Source: Nocardia rhizosphaerihabitans (GTDB taxonomy: Bacteria > Actinomycetota > Actinomycetes > Mycobacteriales > Mycobacteriaceae). From it: a stretch of 64,000 nt of DNA. Each line of letters starts with the position of its first letter. Within the stretch, counting starts at the first letter, position 1. Position numbers and translations under genes: made by a program. Where the stretch lies: contig NZ_BMNE01000003.1 in NCBI RefSeq assembly GCF_014646295.1, positions 677,965-741,964 of the forward strand. The letters are read 5' to 3'. This document shows positions 56,306 through 64,000 of the stretch, one piece after another. The notes beneath the pieces were generated by a model that was not told where the DNA came from, ran no database searches, and saw nothing but the letters and a program-made list of their open reading frames with translations.

Positions 56306-57720
56306 ACTCCGAAGACCAGCAGGTGCAGTGCGCCGACGAGGACACCGAGCGCGCCACCGTGCGCGTACAGCAGCCAGGCGTCCTGTTCGATGGCGGTGTA
56401 CAGCATTTCGACGAACTCGTCGGGCGGCAGTTCGCGCAGTTTCTCCGTGGCCAGCTGGTCGACGCTGGCCGCGGTCGTCTGGGAGAACTCGACGTCCTCG
56501 ACCAGCCACGGCTTCATCTCCGTCGCCAGGCTCGCACCCGCCGTCGCCTGGATGGCATCGAACTGACGTGGCCCGACCGCCAGCCGGGTCACCGACCGCA
56601 GCGGCCCGAGCACCCGGTCGATCTCGGCCTTGAGGAAGTGCGCGATGACGGCGCGAGTCTTGTCGCCGCTGGGCCCGTCGAGAAGTTGTTCGGTGACCAC
56701 GTCGAGGGTGACGATCTGGTACCCGATCGCGTGCCCCAGATCGGCCGCGGCCTGATGCTGACGTTTGGCGAATTTCGCGACGCCCCAGGGATATTTGTAG
56801 CGCGGCTGCGGTGTCGCGGGCTCGAACACCACCTTGATGGCGATGATGTTGACCAGCATCCCGACGACCGCGCCACCGAGGAGCACCCACAACCATGCCG
56901 GTAGGAAATGCAGGATGGCGTAGAGCCAGCCCGGCAGCGAGATCATCGCGGGCGTGTCCCCGTGCGGGGTGCTGTAGTGCAGCAACGACAACCACAGCGC
57001 CACGATCACGCCGAACGGCAGACCGATCACCCCACTGCGGATCATGAACCGCAACTCCGGCGCGCCGAGTCCGTAGATGACGTCCTTGAGCAGTTCGGGA
57101 CGACGCCGCAGATAGCCGACGACCATCAGCTTCACATCGAGCAACTGGTTGATATTGGCGCCGATGAAATCGAAGGCGCGGTCGGTGATCGCGGGCAGTT
57201 CCGCCTCGACCGTCGAGTACACGACTTCGCGTGCGCGCGGCGGCATGTCGGCCCACAGCTGCGGATGCTCGGTGATCATGATCGAATCGACCATCGACCG
57301 CACGTTCGGCAACGCCACCTGCGCGACCTGGGCGGAGATCTTGCGCGGATCCATCTGGTCGAAGAAATCCTTCGCGGTCCCGATCTTGGCGACGGCATTG
57401 TCGACCATCAGGCTCGCCATCTTCTCCGCGCGAGCCGGGATGAAGCCCTGGAAACCGAGGATGCCGCCGGGCGCGAAGGTCGGCAGGATCTGCACCTTGC
57501 GCGGCAGCAGCGGGAAGATCGTCTTGAGGCCGGGCACGTAGAACCCGGTGAACCGCACCGGCGCGAACAACATGATCACGCCGGTCCAGTTGGTGATCAG
57601 ACCGGCCATGGCACTGAAGATCGGAATGCTGATCATGTCGACCCAGAACTTGCTCAGGCCGGTTGTCTTCTCCCAGTCGAGCAGGCCGAAGAAGCCCGCC
57701 GCTTCGATCCCAGCATTCAT
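56302..57720 (-). CDS. DUF445 membrane protein
   Basis: 472 residues. An N-terminal membrane segment is followed by the DUF445 block (NWTGVIMLFAPVRFTGFYVP, then KVQILPTFAPGGILGFQGFIP with repeats of aRAEkMAsLMVDNAVAK), central membrane segments (LPFGVIVALWLSLL, FLPAWLWVLLGGAVVGMLVN) and a C-terminal one. I prefer ATG 57720, which has GGAG ten bases upstream; the frame is open to an ATG at 57768 without a ribosome site. Function of DUF445 is unknown. Coupled to the Abi-alpha gene. Confidence 0.8.
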   Translation of the reverse strand: MNAGIEAAGFFGLLDWEKTTGLSKFWVDMISIPIFSAMAGLITNWTGVIMLFAPVRFTGFYVPGLKTIFPLLPRKVQILPTFAPGGILGFQGFIPARAEKMASLMVDNAVAKIGTAKDFFDQMDPRKISAQVAQVALPNVRSMVDSIMITEHPQLWADMPPRAREVVYSTVEAELPAITDRAFDFIGANINQLLDVKLMVVGYLRRRPELLKDVIYGLGAPELRFMIRSGVIGLPFGVIVALWLSLLHYSTPHGDTPAMISLPGWLYAILHFLPAWLWVLLGGAVVGMLVNIIAIKVVFEPATPQPRYKYPWGVAKFAKRQHQAAADLGHAIGYQIVTLDVVTEQLLDGPSGDKTRAVIAHFLKAEIDRVLGPLRSVTRLAVGPRQFDAIQATAGASLATEMKPWLVEDVEFSQTTAASVDQLATEKLRELPPDEFVEMLYTAIEQDAWLLYAHGGALGVLVGALHLLVFGV

Positions 57721-57846
57721 CCGGCGTCCACTCCGTCGTGTTCCGAACATCGCGCGTTCGGTCATCATAGGTGACCGAACAGGAGGTTCCGGGCAAGTTT
57801 CGCAGTTACCCGCTAAACCGGAGCAAACCTGGAATCGTCGGGCGAC

Positions 57847-58632
57847 TCACCCGTTGCTGGTGTTCACCAGCAGCAGGTTGGTGTCGATGTCGTGGGTGAC
57901 CTTGTTGGCGACCGAGCCCAACAGCCGTGCGGGACCGCTCATTCCGCGATTGCCGATGACCACCAGGTCGTACTTCCAGGCCGCGTTGCAGATCGCCTCC
58001 GCCGCGGGGACCCCGGTCAGCACGTCGCGGCCGAACAGTTCCGGATCCTCCACCTCGGCGGCGCCTTCGACGTCGACGAGCGTCGCGGCGCCGTCGTCGT
58101 CGGTTTTGGCCGCGGTCACCAGGAACGGGCGCGCGCCGAGGCCGACCGCGACCTCGTAGCCGCGGCGCACCGCGGTGATCGAACTCGCCGATCCGTCGGT
58201 GGTGAGCCCGACCGTGGTCCACCGCTTCGGGATCTTGTGGGTGAACACGACATCGGTCTCGCTGTGGTGGGACACGTGATTGGCGGTCGAGCCGAGCAGC
58301 CGTGCCTTCGAGCTGCCCAGGCTTCCGCCGCCGATGACGAGCAGGGTGCCGGGTTCGCCGGCGGCGACCTCCAGCAGCACCGCGCCCGCGGTGCCGGGAA
58401 GCTCGAGGCACACCACGTCGGGCAGGCCTGCGTCGAGCAGCGCTTCGGCGGCGGCCGCGGTGACCGCTTCTGCCCACGCGGAATCGGTGCCCGCCTTGAG
58501 CGTCGCTTCCTTCCAGACGCTGACCACGGTGACCCCGAGATCGAGCTTGAGCGCGAGTTCCCCGGCGACCGCTACGGCCGTGCGCGCGGATTCCGAACCG
58601 TTGGACCCCACCACGATGCGCTGGTATCCCAT
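57847..58632 (-). CDS. Universal stress protein, tandem UspA domains
   Basis: 261 residues with two Usp domains. Domain 1 begins QRIVVGSNGSESARTAVAVA and ends in GGSLGSSKARLLGSTANHVS; domain 2 ends in VVIGNRGMSGPARLLGSVAN, the nucleotide-loop-like regions. Start ATG 58632 follows GGAG nine bases upstream; the longer frame to 58686 is not used. Such tandem Usp proteins bind ATP and are common in Mycobacteriales under hypoxia or dormancy control. Confidence 0.9.
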   Translation of the reverse strand: MGYQRIVVGSNGSESARTAVAVAGELALKLDLGVTVVSVWKEATLKAGTDSAWAEAVTAAAAEALLDAGLPDVVCLELPGTAGAVLLEVAAGEPGTLLVIGGGSLGSSKARLLGSTANHVSHHSETDVVFTHKIPKRWTTVGLTTDGSASSITAVRRGYEVAVGLGARPFLVTAAKTDDDGAATLVDVEGAAEVEDPELFGRDVLTGVPAAEAICNAAWKYDLVVIGNRGMSGPARLLGSVANKVTHDIDTNLLLVNTSNG

Positions 58633-58716
58633 GTGACGCTCTCCGATCGACGGCAGGTCAGCTGCGCTTCGCCACAGTATAAACACCGCACACTCCGGGC
58701 AACCCGCTCGCGGGGC

Positions 58717-59415
58717 TCACTCGCCGGTGCGCAGATGCCGGTCGAAGAAGGCGAAGATCCGCCGCCAGGCGTCCTCGGTCGCCGCCTCGTCGTAGCCGAG
58801 GCCGATGCGTTGCAGCACCGCGTTTCCGGGCAGGACGTTGGCGAAGCTGTGGGTGGCGTTCGGGTAGGTCTTGATGTCGTGCTCGACGCCGTTGGCGGTC
58901 AGCGCGGCTTCGAGCTTGCCCGCGGCGCCGGGCAGTGACGGATCGAGCCTGCCGTAGCTGGCAACCACCGGGCACGCGCCATCGAGCAGGGTTTTGTAGT
59001 CGCCGTAGAGGCCGCCGTAGAACGGGGCCGACGCGTGGAAACCCTGCGGTGCGGTGAGCAGCGCGAATCCGCCACCGAGGCAGAAGCCGAGGACCGCGAT
59101 GCGGCCGGTGCAGTCGGGGTCGGCGGCGAGCCGGTCGCGGGCGGCGAGGATCTCCCCCACCGCCGGCCCCTCGCCGGTGAACGCCAGCGCGCGGAACGCC
59201 TGCTGGATGCAGCGGGCGCGGCCACGGGTGAACAGGTTCGGTGCGATCGCCAGATAGCCGTGACCGGCGACGATGTCGAGTTGATGGCGGAGATCGGCAT
59301 TCAGGCCGAGGCCGTCGTGCAGAACCACGACGCCCGGCCACGGGCCCGCTCCCTGCGGACGGGCGACCAGCGCTTCGAGGCTTCCGGAGGGACTATCGAT
59401 CTCGATCGATTCCAT
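58717..59415 (-). CDS. Dienelactone hydrolase family protein
   Basis: 232 residues, alpha/beta hydrolase. Cys nucleophile in LGFCLGGGF, acid in YGRLDPSLP and His in NATHSFAN form the dienelactone hydrolase triad. PGVVVLHDGLGLNADLRHQ is the oxyanion-loop region. The start is 9 bp after the P-type ATPase stop, so they are probably co-transcribed. Natural substrate unknown. Confidence 0.9.
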   Translation of the reverse strand: MESIEIDSPSGSLEALVARPQGAGPWPGVVVLHDGLGLNADLRHQLDIVAGHGYLAIAPNLFTRGRARCIQQAFRALAFTGEGPAVGEILAARDRLAADPDCTGRIAVLGFCLGGGFALLTAPQGFHASAPFYGGLYGDYKTLLDGACPVVASYGRLDPSLPGAAGKLEAALTANGVEHDIKTYPNATHSFANVLPGNAVLQRIGLGYDEAATEDAWRRIFAFFDRHLRTGE

Positions 59416-59424
59416 TGCTCGAAT

Positions 59425-61791
59425 CTAGTCCGCGCCCACGTTCCGTGGCGATCCGTCGGCGCGTCGCTGATCAGCAGGTGCGGGTAGGGGCAGGCGTTTG
59501 AGGTGCAAGGCGTTGAGCGCCACGATCAGGCTCGATCCCGACATCGCCATGGCCGCGATCTCCGGGCGCATCGTCAGCCCCCACGGCTCGAACACCCCGG
59601 CCGCGATCGGCAGGGCGATGCCGTTGTAGCCGACCGCCCACGCCAGGTTCTGATGCTCCTTGCCGACGGTGCCACGGCCGATGCGCAGCGCGGTCGACAC
59701 GGTGAACGGGTCCGAGCGCATGAGCACGACATCGGCGGTCTGGATCGCGACGTCGGTGCCCGCGCCGATGGCGATGCCGAGGTCGGCGCGGGCCAGCGCT
59801 GGCGCGTCGTTGACGCCGTCACCGACCATCGCCACCTTCTTGCCCGCGCGCTGTAGCTCGGCGATCCGGTCGGCCTTGTCGGCGGGCAGCACATCGGCGA
59901 TGACGGTGTCGATGCCGAGGTCGGCGGCGATGCGCTGCGCGGTGGCCTGGTTGTCGCCGGTCAGCATGACCACGCCGACGCCGAGATCGTGCAGGGCGGC
60001 CACCGCGGCGGCCGACGTCGGGCGCGGTGCGTCGGCCAGGGCGATCACCGCGGCGGCTTTCCCGTCGACGGCGACCAGGACGGCGGTGTGCCCGGAAGCG
60101 GCCAGGTCGTCACGGTGCTGAGCCAGGCCACCGAGCGCTACGTGTTCGTGGTCGAGCAGGCCACGATTGCCGACGAGTACCCGGTGGCCGTCGACAGTGG
60201 CGGTCGCGCCCCGGCCAGGCACGTTCTGGAAATCCGTCGCCGAAAGCGACAGGGCGTCATGCTCTTTCGCGTAGTCGACGATCGCCTTGGCGAGGGGATG
60301 CTCGGATTCACGTTCCACGGCGGCGGCCAGGGCGAGCATCCGGCCGGTGTCCACCCCGGGCGCCGGCACCACCTCGGTGACCTCCGGGGAACCCTTCGTG
60401 AGGGTGCCGGTCTTGTCCATCACCACCACATCGACACGGGCCGAATCCTCCAGTGCCGTCGCGTTCTTGAACAACACACCCCGTTTCGCACCGAGGCCGG
60501 TGCCGACCATGATCGCGGTCGGCGTCGCCAGACCCAGTGCGTCAGGACAGGTCACCACCACGACGGTGATCGCGAACAGCAAAGCCCTGCTCAACGACGC
60601 GCCGACGAGCAGCCACACCACCAGCGTGGTGACGCTGCCTGCCAAGGCGACCAGGGTCAGCCAGAGTGCCGCCCGGTCGGCCAGCCGCTGGCCCGGCGCC
60701 TTCGAATTCTGTGCCTGCTGAACCAGTTCCACGATCTGGGCGAGCGCGGTGTCGGAACCGACCTTGGTGGCTTGCACCCGCAGGCTGCCGGTGGTGTTGA
60801 TGGTCGCGCCGATCACCGGGGAGCCGGGTTCCTTGTGCACCGGCATGCTCTCGCCGGTGACCATCGACTCGTCGACATCGCTGGAACCGTCGATGACGGT
60901 GCCGTCGACGGCGATCTTGGCGCCGGGGCGCACCAGCAGGGTGTCGCCGACGGCGACATCGGCTGTCGGGATCTCGATCTCCGTGCCGTCGCGCACCACA
61001 ACGGCTTTCGGCGGTGACAGATCGAGCAGGGTGGTCACCGCGTCGTTGGCGCCGCCGCGGGCCCGCATCTCGAACCAGTGCCCGAGCAGCACGAACGCGG
61101 CCAGCATCGTCGAGGCTTCGTAGAACACCTCGCCGCCGCCGGTGAGCGTCACATACAGGGAATACAGCCAGCCGGTGCCGATACCCACCGAGACCAGCAC
61201 CATCATGTCGAGGGTGTGCGCCTTCAGTGCCTGCCAGGCGCCGGTGAAGAAGATCGTCGAGGAATAGAAGATCACCGGCAGGCTCAGGATCAGCGCCCAC
61301 ACATCCATGCGCAGCCCGAACGGGACGGGCAGATGCAGACCGAGCATGTGGGTGGCCATGGGCGACCACAGCATCACCAGGGTGGAGAAGACGAGGGCGA
61401 CGAGGAAGCGGTTGCGCATGTCGCGGGCCATGTCGTCCATGGACATGGCCGCGTGGCTGCCGTGCTGGTGTCCGGTGGGGCCGTGGGCCTGCGCGGTCGC
61501 ACCGCTGGACGGTGGCTCGCTCAGCGGGTCGCAGAGGTGGTTCGGCACCGAGCGGCCCGCGCAGTGGTAGCCGCATTCCTGGACCCAGGTGCGCAGATCG
61601 GCGACCGACGTCCGCGCCGTGTCGTAGGTGACGGTGGCGGTTTGCGCGACCGGGTTCGTATCGACGGCGAGGACACCGGGACGGCGGAGCAGGGCGGTGG
61701 TGAGTACCCGATGCGAACTCGCCCGCAGCACCCCGCCTACGTGCAGGACGGTCGTCGCGGACGTGGTGGCGGGGTGGTGCGTCTCAGGCAT
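59425..61791 (-). CDS. Copper-type P1B ATPase with CPD membrane motif
   Basis: 788 residues from ATG 61791 (AGGAG five bases upstream). Catalytic elements are intact: TGES (VTGESMPVHK), DKTGTLTKGS, SEHPLAKAI, GDGVNDAPALARAD. The transmembrane metal motif is TCPDALGLATP, where copper ATPases have CPC. The N-terminal ferredoxin-like domain has lost the CxxC loop (HVGGVLRASSHRV), but a Cys/His segment (CGYHCAGRSVPNHLCDP) and a His/Met-rich stretch (HGPTGHQHGSHAAMSMDDM) follow. It exports a transition metal, probably copper, with altered coordination; the exact metal is uncertain. Confidence 0.9.
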   Translation of the reverse strand: MPETHHPATTSATTVLHVGGVLRASSHRVLTTALLRRPGVLAVDTNPVAQTATVTYDTARTSVADLRTWVQECGYHCAGRSVPNHLCDPLSEPPSSGATAQAHGPTGHQHGSHAAMSMDDMARDMRNRFLVALVFSTLVMLWSPMATHMLGLHLPVPFGLRMDVWALILSLPVIFYSSTIFFTGAWQALKAHTLDMMVLVSVGIGTGWLYSLYVTLTGGGEVFYEASTMLAAFVLLGHWFEMRARGGANDAVTTLLDLSPPKAVVVRDGTEIEIPTADVAVGDTLLVRPGAKIAVDGTVIDGSSDVDESMVTGESMPVHKEPGSPVIGATINTTGSLRVQATKVGSDTALAQIVELVQQAQNSKAPGQRLADRAALWLTLVALAGSVTTLVVWLLVGASLSRALLFAITVVVVTCPDALGLATPTAIMVGTGLGAKRGVLFKNATALEDSARVDVVVMDKTGTLTKGSPEVTEVVPAPGVDTGRMLALAAAVERESEHPLAKAIVDYAKEHDALSLSATDFQNVPGRGATATVDGHRVLVGNRGLLDHEHVALGGLAQHRDDLAASGHTAVLVAVDGKAAAVIALADAPRPTSAAAVAALHDLGVGVVMLTGDNQATAQRIAADLGIDTVIADVLPADKADRIAELQRAGKKVAMVGDGVNDAPALARADLGIAIGAGTDVAIQTADVVLMRSDPFTVSTALRIGRGTVGKEHQNLAWAVGYNGIALPIAAGVFEPWGLTMRPEIAAMAMSGSSLIVALNALHLKRLPLPAPADQRRADGSPRNVGAD

Positions 61792-61908
61792 CGCCGCTCC
61801 TGTCGCCGGTCGACGCACGACGCGACAGCGCCGGTGCGCCTCACTTCCCTGACGACAGTACTCGGCGCGGAGGGCGAGCAGACGGAGGTCGCGGGTCGCC
61901 GCGACCCG

Positions 61909-63147
61909 TCAGAGGGTGACGCCCAGCAGCGCGTCCACCGCGTCACGCACCAGCGCGGGAGCCGCGGGATCGGCGCCGCCGTAGGTCAGCGCCTGCGTCG
62001 CCCAGTTGTCGATGGCGTCGAGCGCCTTCGGGGTGTCCAGGTCGTCGGCCAGGTGCTGACGCAGCCGGACGACGGTGTCGGCGGCCGACGGGCCGCTGGT
62101 CAGGGCGGCAGCGTCACGCCAGCGGGCCAGGCGGGTCTGGGCGTCGGTGAGCACCTCGTCGGTCCACATGCGGTCCTGGCGGTAGTGCCCGGCGAGCAGG
62201 CCGAGCCGGATCGCGGCCGGGTCGACGCCCGAGCGGCGCAGCTTCGACACCAGCACCAGGTTGCCCTTGGACTTCGACATCTTCTCGCCGTCGAGACCGA
62301 TCAGCCCGGCGTGCACGTAGTGGCGGGCGAAGCGGCGGGTGCCGGTGATCGCCTCGGCGTGCGCGGCGGAGTATTCGTGGTGCGGATAGATCAGATCCGA
62401 ACCGCCGCCCTGGACGTCGAACTCGGTGCCGATCCGGTTGAGCGCGATCGCCGCACACTCGATGTGCCAGCCGGGACGGCCCGCACCGAACGGCGCCTGC
62501 CAGGACGGTTCATCCGGGCGCTCGGCCCGCCACAGCAGTGCGTCGATGGTGTCGCGCTTACCCGCACGGTCGGGGTCGCCGCCGCGCTCGGCGAACAGCT
62601 TCTCCATGGTGGCGCGGTCGTAGCCGGACTCGTAGCCGAACTGCTCGGTCGCGTCGGTCCGGAAGTAGATGTCGGGGAACTCGGCATCGTCGACCTGGTA
62701 GGCGACGCCGGCCGCGACCAGCTTCTGCACCAGCTCCACCACCTCCTCGACCGACTCGATCGCGCCGATGTAGTCGCGCGGCGGGAGCACCTGCAGGGCG
62801 GTCATGTCCTCGCGGAACAGCTCGATCTCGGAGGTGCCGAGGTCACGCCAGTCGACGCCGTCGCGGGCGGCGCGTTCGAACAGCGGGTCGTCGACGTCGG
62901 TGACGTTCTGCACGTAGTGCACGTCGTGGCCCGCGTCGCGCCACAGCCGGTTGATCAGGTCGAACGTCAGGTAGGTGGCGGCGTGACCGAGGTGGGTGGC
63001 GTCGTAGGGAGTGATGCCGCAGACGTACATCTTCGCGGTCGCGCCGGGGGTGACCGGGCGGACCTGGCGATCGGCGGTGTCGTACAACCGCAACGGCGGC
63101 CCTGCTCCGGGGACGGTCGGTAGGGCGATATCGGACCAGGACTGCAT
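61909..63147 (-). CDS. mshC: Cysteine:1D-myo-inosityl 2-amino-2-deoxy-alpha-D-glucopyranoside ligase
   Basis: 412 residues. It adds cysteine to GlcN-inositol in mycothiol synthesis. Class I tRNA-synthetase signatures: THLGHAATY (HIGH-like), KMSKSKGNLV, the zinc cysteine in MYVCGITPYD, and PGWHIECAAIALNRIG shared with CysS. It lacks the C-terminal tRNA-binding extension of CysS, and MQSWSDIALPTVPG is the MshC N-terminus. This indicates an actinomycete that makes mycothiol. Confidence 0.95.
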   Translation of the reverse strand: MQSWSDIALPTVPGAGPPLRLYDTADRQVRPVTPGATAKMYVCGITPYDATHLGHAATYLTFDLINRLWRDAGHDVHYVQNVTDVDDPLFERAARDGVDWRDLGTSEIELFREDMTALQVLPPRDYIGAIESVEEVVELVQKLVAAGVAYQVDDAEFPDIYFRTDATEQFGYESGYDRATMEKLFAERGGDPDRAGKRDTIDALLWRAERPDEPSWQAPFGAGRPGWHIECAAIALNRIGTEFDVQGGGSDLIYPHHEYSAAHAEAITGTRRFARHYVHAGLIGLDGEKMSKSKGNLVLVSKLRRSGVDPAAIRLGLLAGHYRQDRMWTDEVLTDAQTRLARWRDAAALTSGPSAADTVVRLRQHLADDLDTPKALDAIDNWATQALTYGGADPAAPALVRDAVDALLGVTL

Positions 63148-63393
63148 GATTCGAGGGTAGAGCCCCCGTCGAGGCGACTGGTCCGCGGCCCGGTCAGGCG
63201 GTTGCTCGTGGCGTAGCTCGCGCCGCCCGCTACCTGCACACAAACGTGTTCCGGTGTTCCCGTCAAGGGTTGTACTCAGGCAGATCCGCAGGTCACGGAC
63301 CTGGTGGGGCGGATCGTCGGCACCTGCGCCCGCGACCTGGGCCGATGGTTGCCGACAGGGCGGGCGTGGCGAGCATTGTCACATGCCACAAGT

Positions 63394-63437
63394 CCCTAAA
63401 CTTCCCTATTGCTCCCTATAGATACATTCGTTTAGGG
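63394..63437. promoter_or_regulatory. Phased CCCTA repeats upstream of the HTH gene
   Basis: CCCTA occurs at 63394, 63404 and 63414, exactly 10 bp apart, and in the opposite orientation at 63433-63437; the outer pair extends to CCCTAAAC (63394) and GTTTAGGG (63430-63437). The array ends 7 bp before the ATG at 63445 and overlaps the promoter (TATAGA at 63417). The helical phasing suggests cooperative binding, probably by the adjacent HTH protein. Confidence 0.7.
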
Positions 63438-63444
63438 TAGCTTC

Positions 63445-63873
63445 ATGACGGATCGCTTCTATTCGGTGGAGCAGGTCGCCGACTTGCTCGGCCTGCATGT
63501 CCGCACCGTGCGCAGCTATGTCCGCGACGGCAAACTGCCCGCGGCCCGCATCGGCAAGCAGTACCGGATCGCCCACGACGACCTCGAGGCGTTCACCGGC
63601 CTGCCGATCACCGCACCGTGGACGCCGGACGCGACCGGCAGACACGCCGAGGCCTCCTGCATCGTCGAGGTCGACGCCGTCGACCGCGCCACCGCGGACC
63701 GGATCACCACACTGCTCACCGCCACGGCAGCCACCCGAGGCCCGGGCGGCACGCCACTGCGCGTGGAAACCAGCTACGACCCGGGGCGATCGCGCCTCAA
63801 GGTCATCCTGCTCGGCGGTATCACCGACACCGCCCGGCTGCTCGACTACATGGACGGAGTCCTCACCTCATGA
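63445..63873 (+). CDS. Excisionase/MerR-like helix-turn-helix regulator
   Basis: 142 residues. The N-terminal domain YSVEQVADLLGLHVRTVRSY followed by GKLPAARIGKQYRIAHDDL is the excisionase-type winged HTH. The C-terminal 80 residues form an unassigned domain (VEVDAVDRATADRI, RLKVILLGGITDTARLLDYM) that may bind a ligand or mediate dimerisation. Its stop overlaps the start of the hydrolase gene by 4 bp. No integrase lies nearby, so it is a regulator rather than a phage excisionase. Confidence 0.85.
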   Translation: MTDRFYSVEQVADLLGLHVRTVRSYVRDGKLPAARIGKQYRIAHDDLEAFTGLPITAPWTPDATGRHAEASCIVEVDAVDRATADRITTLLTATAATRGPGGTPLRVETSYDPGRSRLKVILLGGITDTARLLDYMDGVLTS

Positions 63874-64000
63874 CCGGCATCTACAAGTCCGCCGAAGGCC
63901 GGCGAGTCGTCGAACAGCGCTACCGCGAACACCTCGACGCCTGGCCGGTACCGCGCGAGGAACTGCGCATCGATACCGGCGTCGGTGAGACGTTCGTCGT
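63870..64000 (+). CDS. Alpha/beta hydrolase (5' part, cut by the window edge)
   Basis: Only the first 43 codons are present: YKSAEGRRVVEQRYREHLDA then WPVPREELRIDTGVGETFVV. This N-terminus is familiar from actinobacterial alpha/beta hydrolases encoded next to an excisionase-type regulator. ATG 63870 overlaps the upstream stop (ATGA), so it is translationally coupled. Active-site residues lie outside the window. Confidence 0.7.
   Translation, partial: MTGIYKSAEGRRVVEQRYREHLDAWPVPREELRIDTGVGETFV

Noticed and set aside
63445..63873. Excisionase-like protein taken as a sign of an integrated element
   Set aside because: No integrase, attachment repeat or tRNA gene is near; it is coupled to a metabolic hydrolase, so it is a regulator.

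Overview
The window looks like the chromosome of a high-GC mycolic-acid actinomycete, most likely Nocardia or a close relative. The evidence is an mshC gene (mycothiol synthesis), a FadD15-type acyl-CoA ligase, an LLM oxidoreductase resembling mycobacterial phthiodiolone ketoreductase, a DUF4254 protein of a kind common in Nocardia, and very strong GC bias at third codon positions. No rRNA, tRNA, CRISPR array, insertion sequence or integrase was seen. The genus assignment is inference.

About 27.7 kb is two giant non-ribosomal peptide synthetases (NRPS), both on the minus strand. NRPS-1 (14450 down past the left edge) reads A-T-E-C-[half-C]-A-T-E-C-[half-C]-A-T-C-A... It starts with an adenylation domain, so it looks like an initiating enzyme. 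In two modules it carries a second C-terminal lobe of a condensation domain between the full C domain and the A domain. NRPS-2 (28306-41598) is complete and reads C-A-T-E*-C-A-T-C-A-T-E-TE. Its first E domain has lost the catalytic histidine (HH to HQ), and its third C domain has a 40-residue insertion beside the active site. No MbtH-like gene is visible in the window.

Between the two NRPSs (14.7-28.1 kb) lie: a PucR-type regulator divergent from NRPS-1; an F420-type LLM oxidoreductase; a stretch of about 450 bp without a gene that holds a perfect 51-nt palindrome; two small proteins (one DUF4254); an MFS exporter; a TetR-controlled operon (DUF3533 membrane protein plus fadD15-like ligase) with a clear operator over its promoter; a DrrAB-like ABC exporter; a GlsB-type membrane protein; and a lipoprotein alpha-carbonic anhydrase. 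Upstream of NRPS-2 is a UvrA-like protein related to DrrC. The ABC exporter and the DrrC-like protein together suggest self-protection against the peptide product (inference).

From 44.4 to 64 kb the content is mostly ordinary accessory and housekeeping metabolism: VOC, AraC, DinB, MerR, methyltransferase, isochorismatase-like hydrolase, DUF1460 protein, a remnant of an alcohol dehydrogenase beside an intact glucose-dehydrogenase-like gene, DsbA/FrnE thioredoxin-fold protein, histidine phosphatase, Na+/H+ antiporter with UBP zinc finger, two TetR regulators, an enoyl-CoA hydratase-like protein, a translationally coupled DUF445/Abi-alpha pair, universal stress protein, dienelactone hydrolase, a copper-type P-ATPase with CPD in place of CPC, mshC, and an excisionase-like HTH regulator coupled to an alpha/beta hydrolase that leaves the window. 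Several regulators have conspicuous inverted or direct repeats at their promoters.
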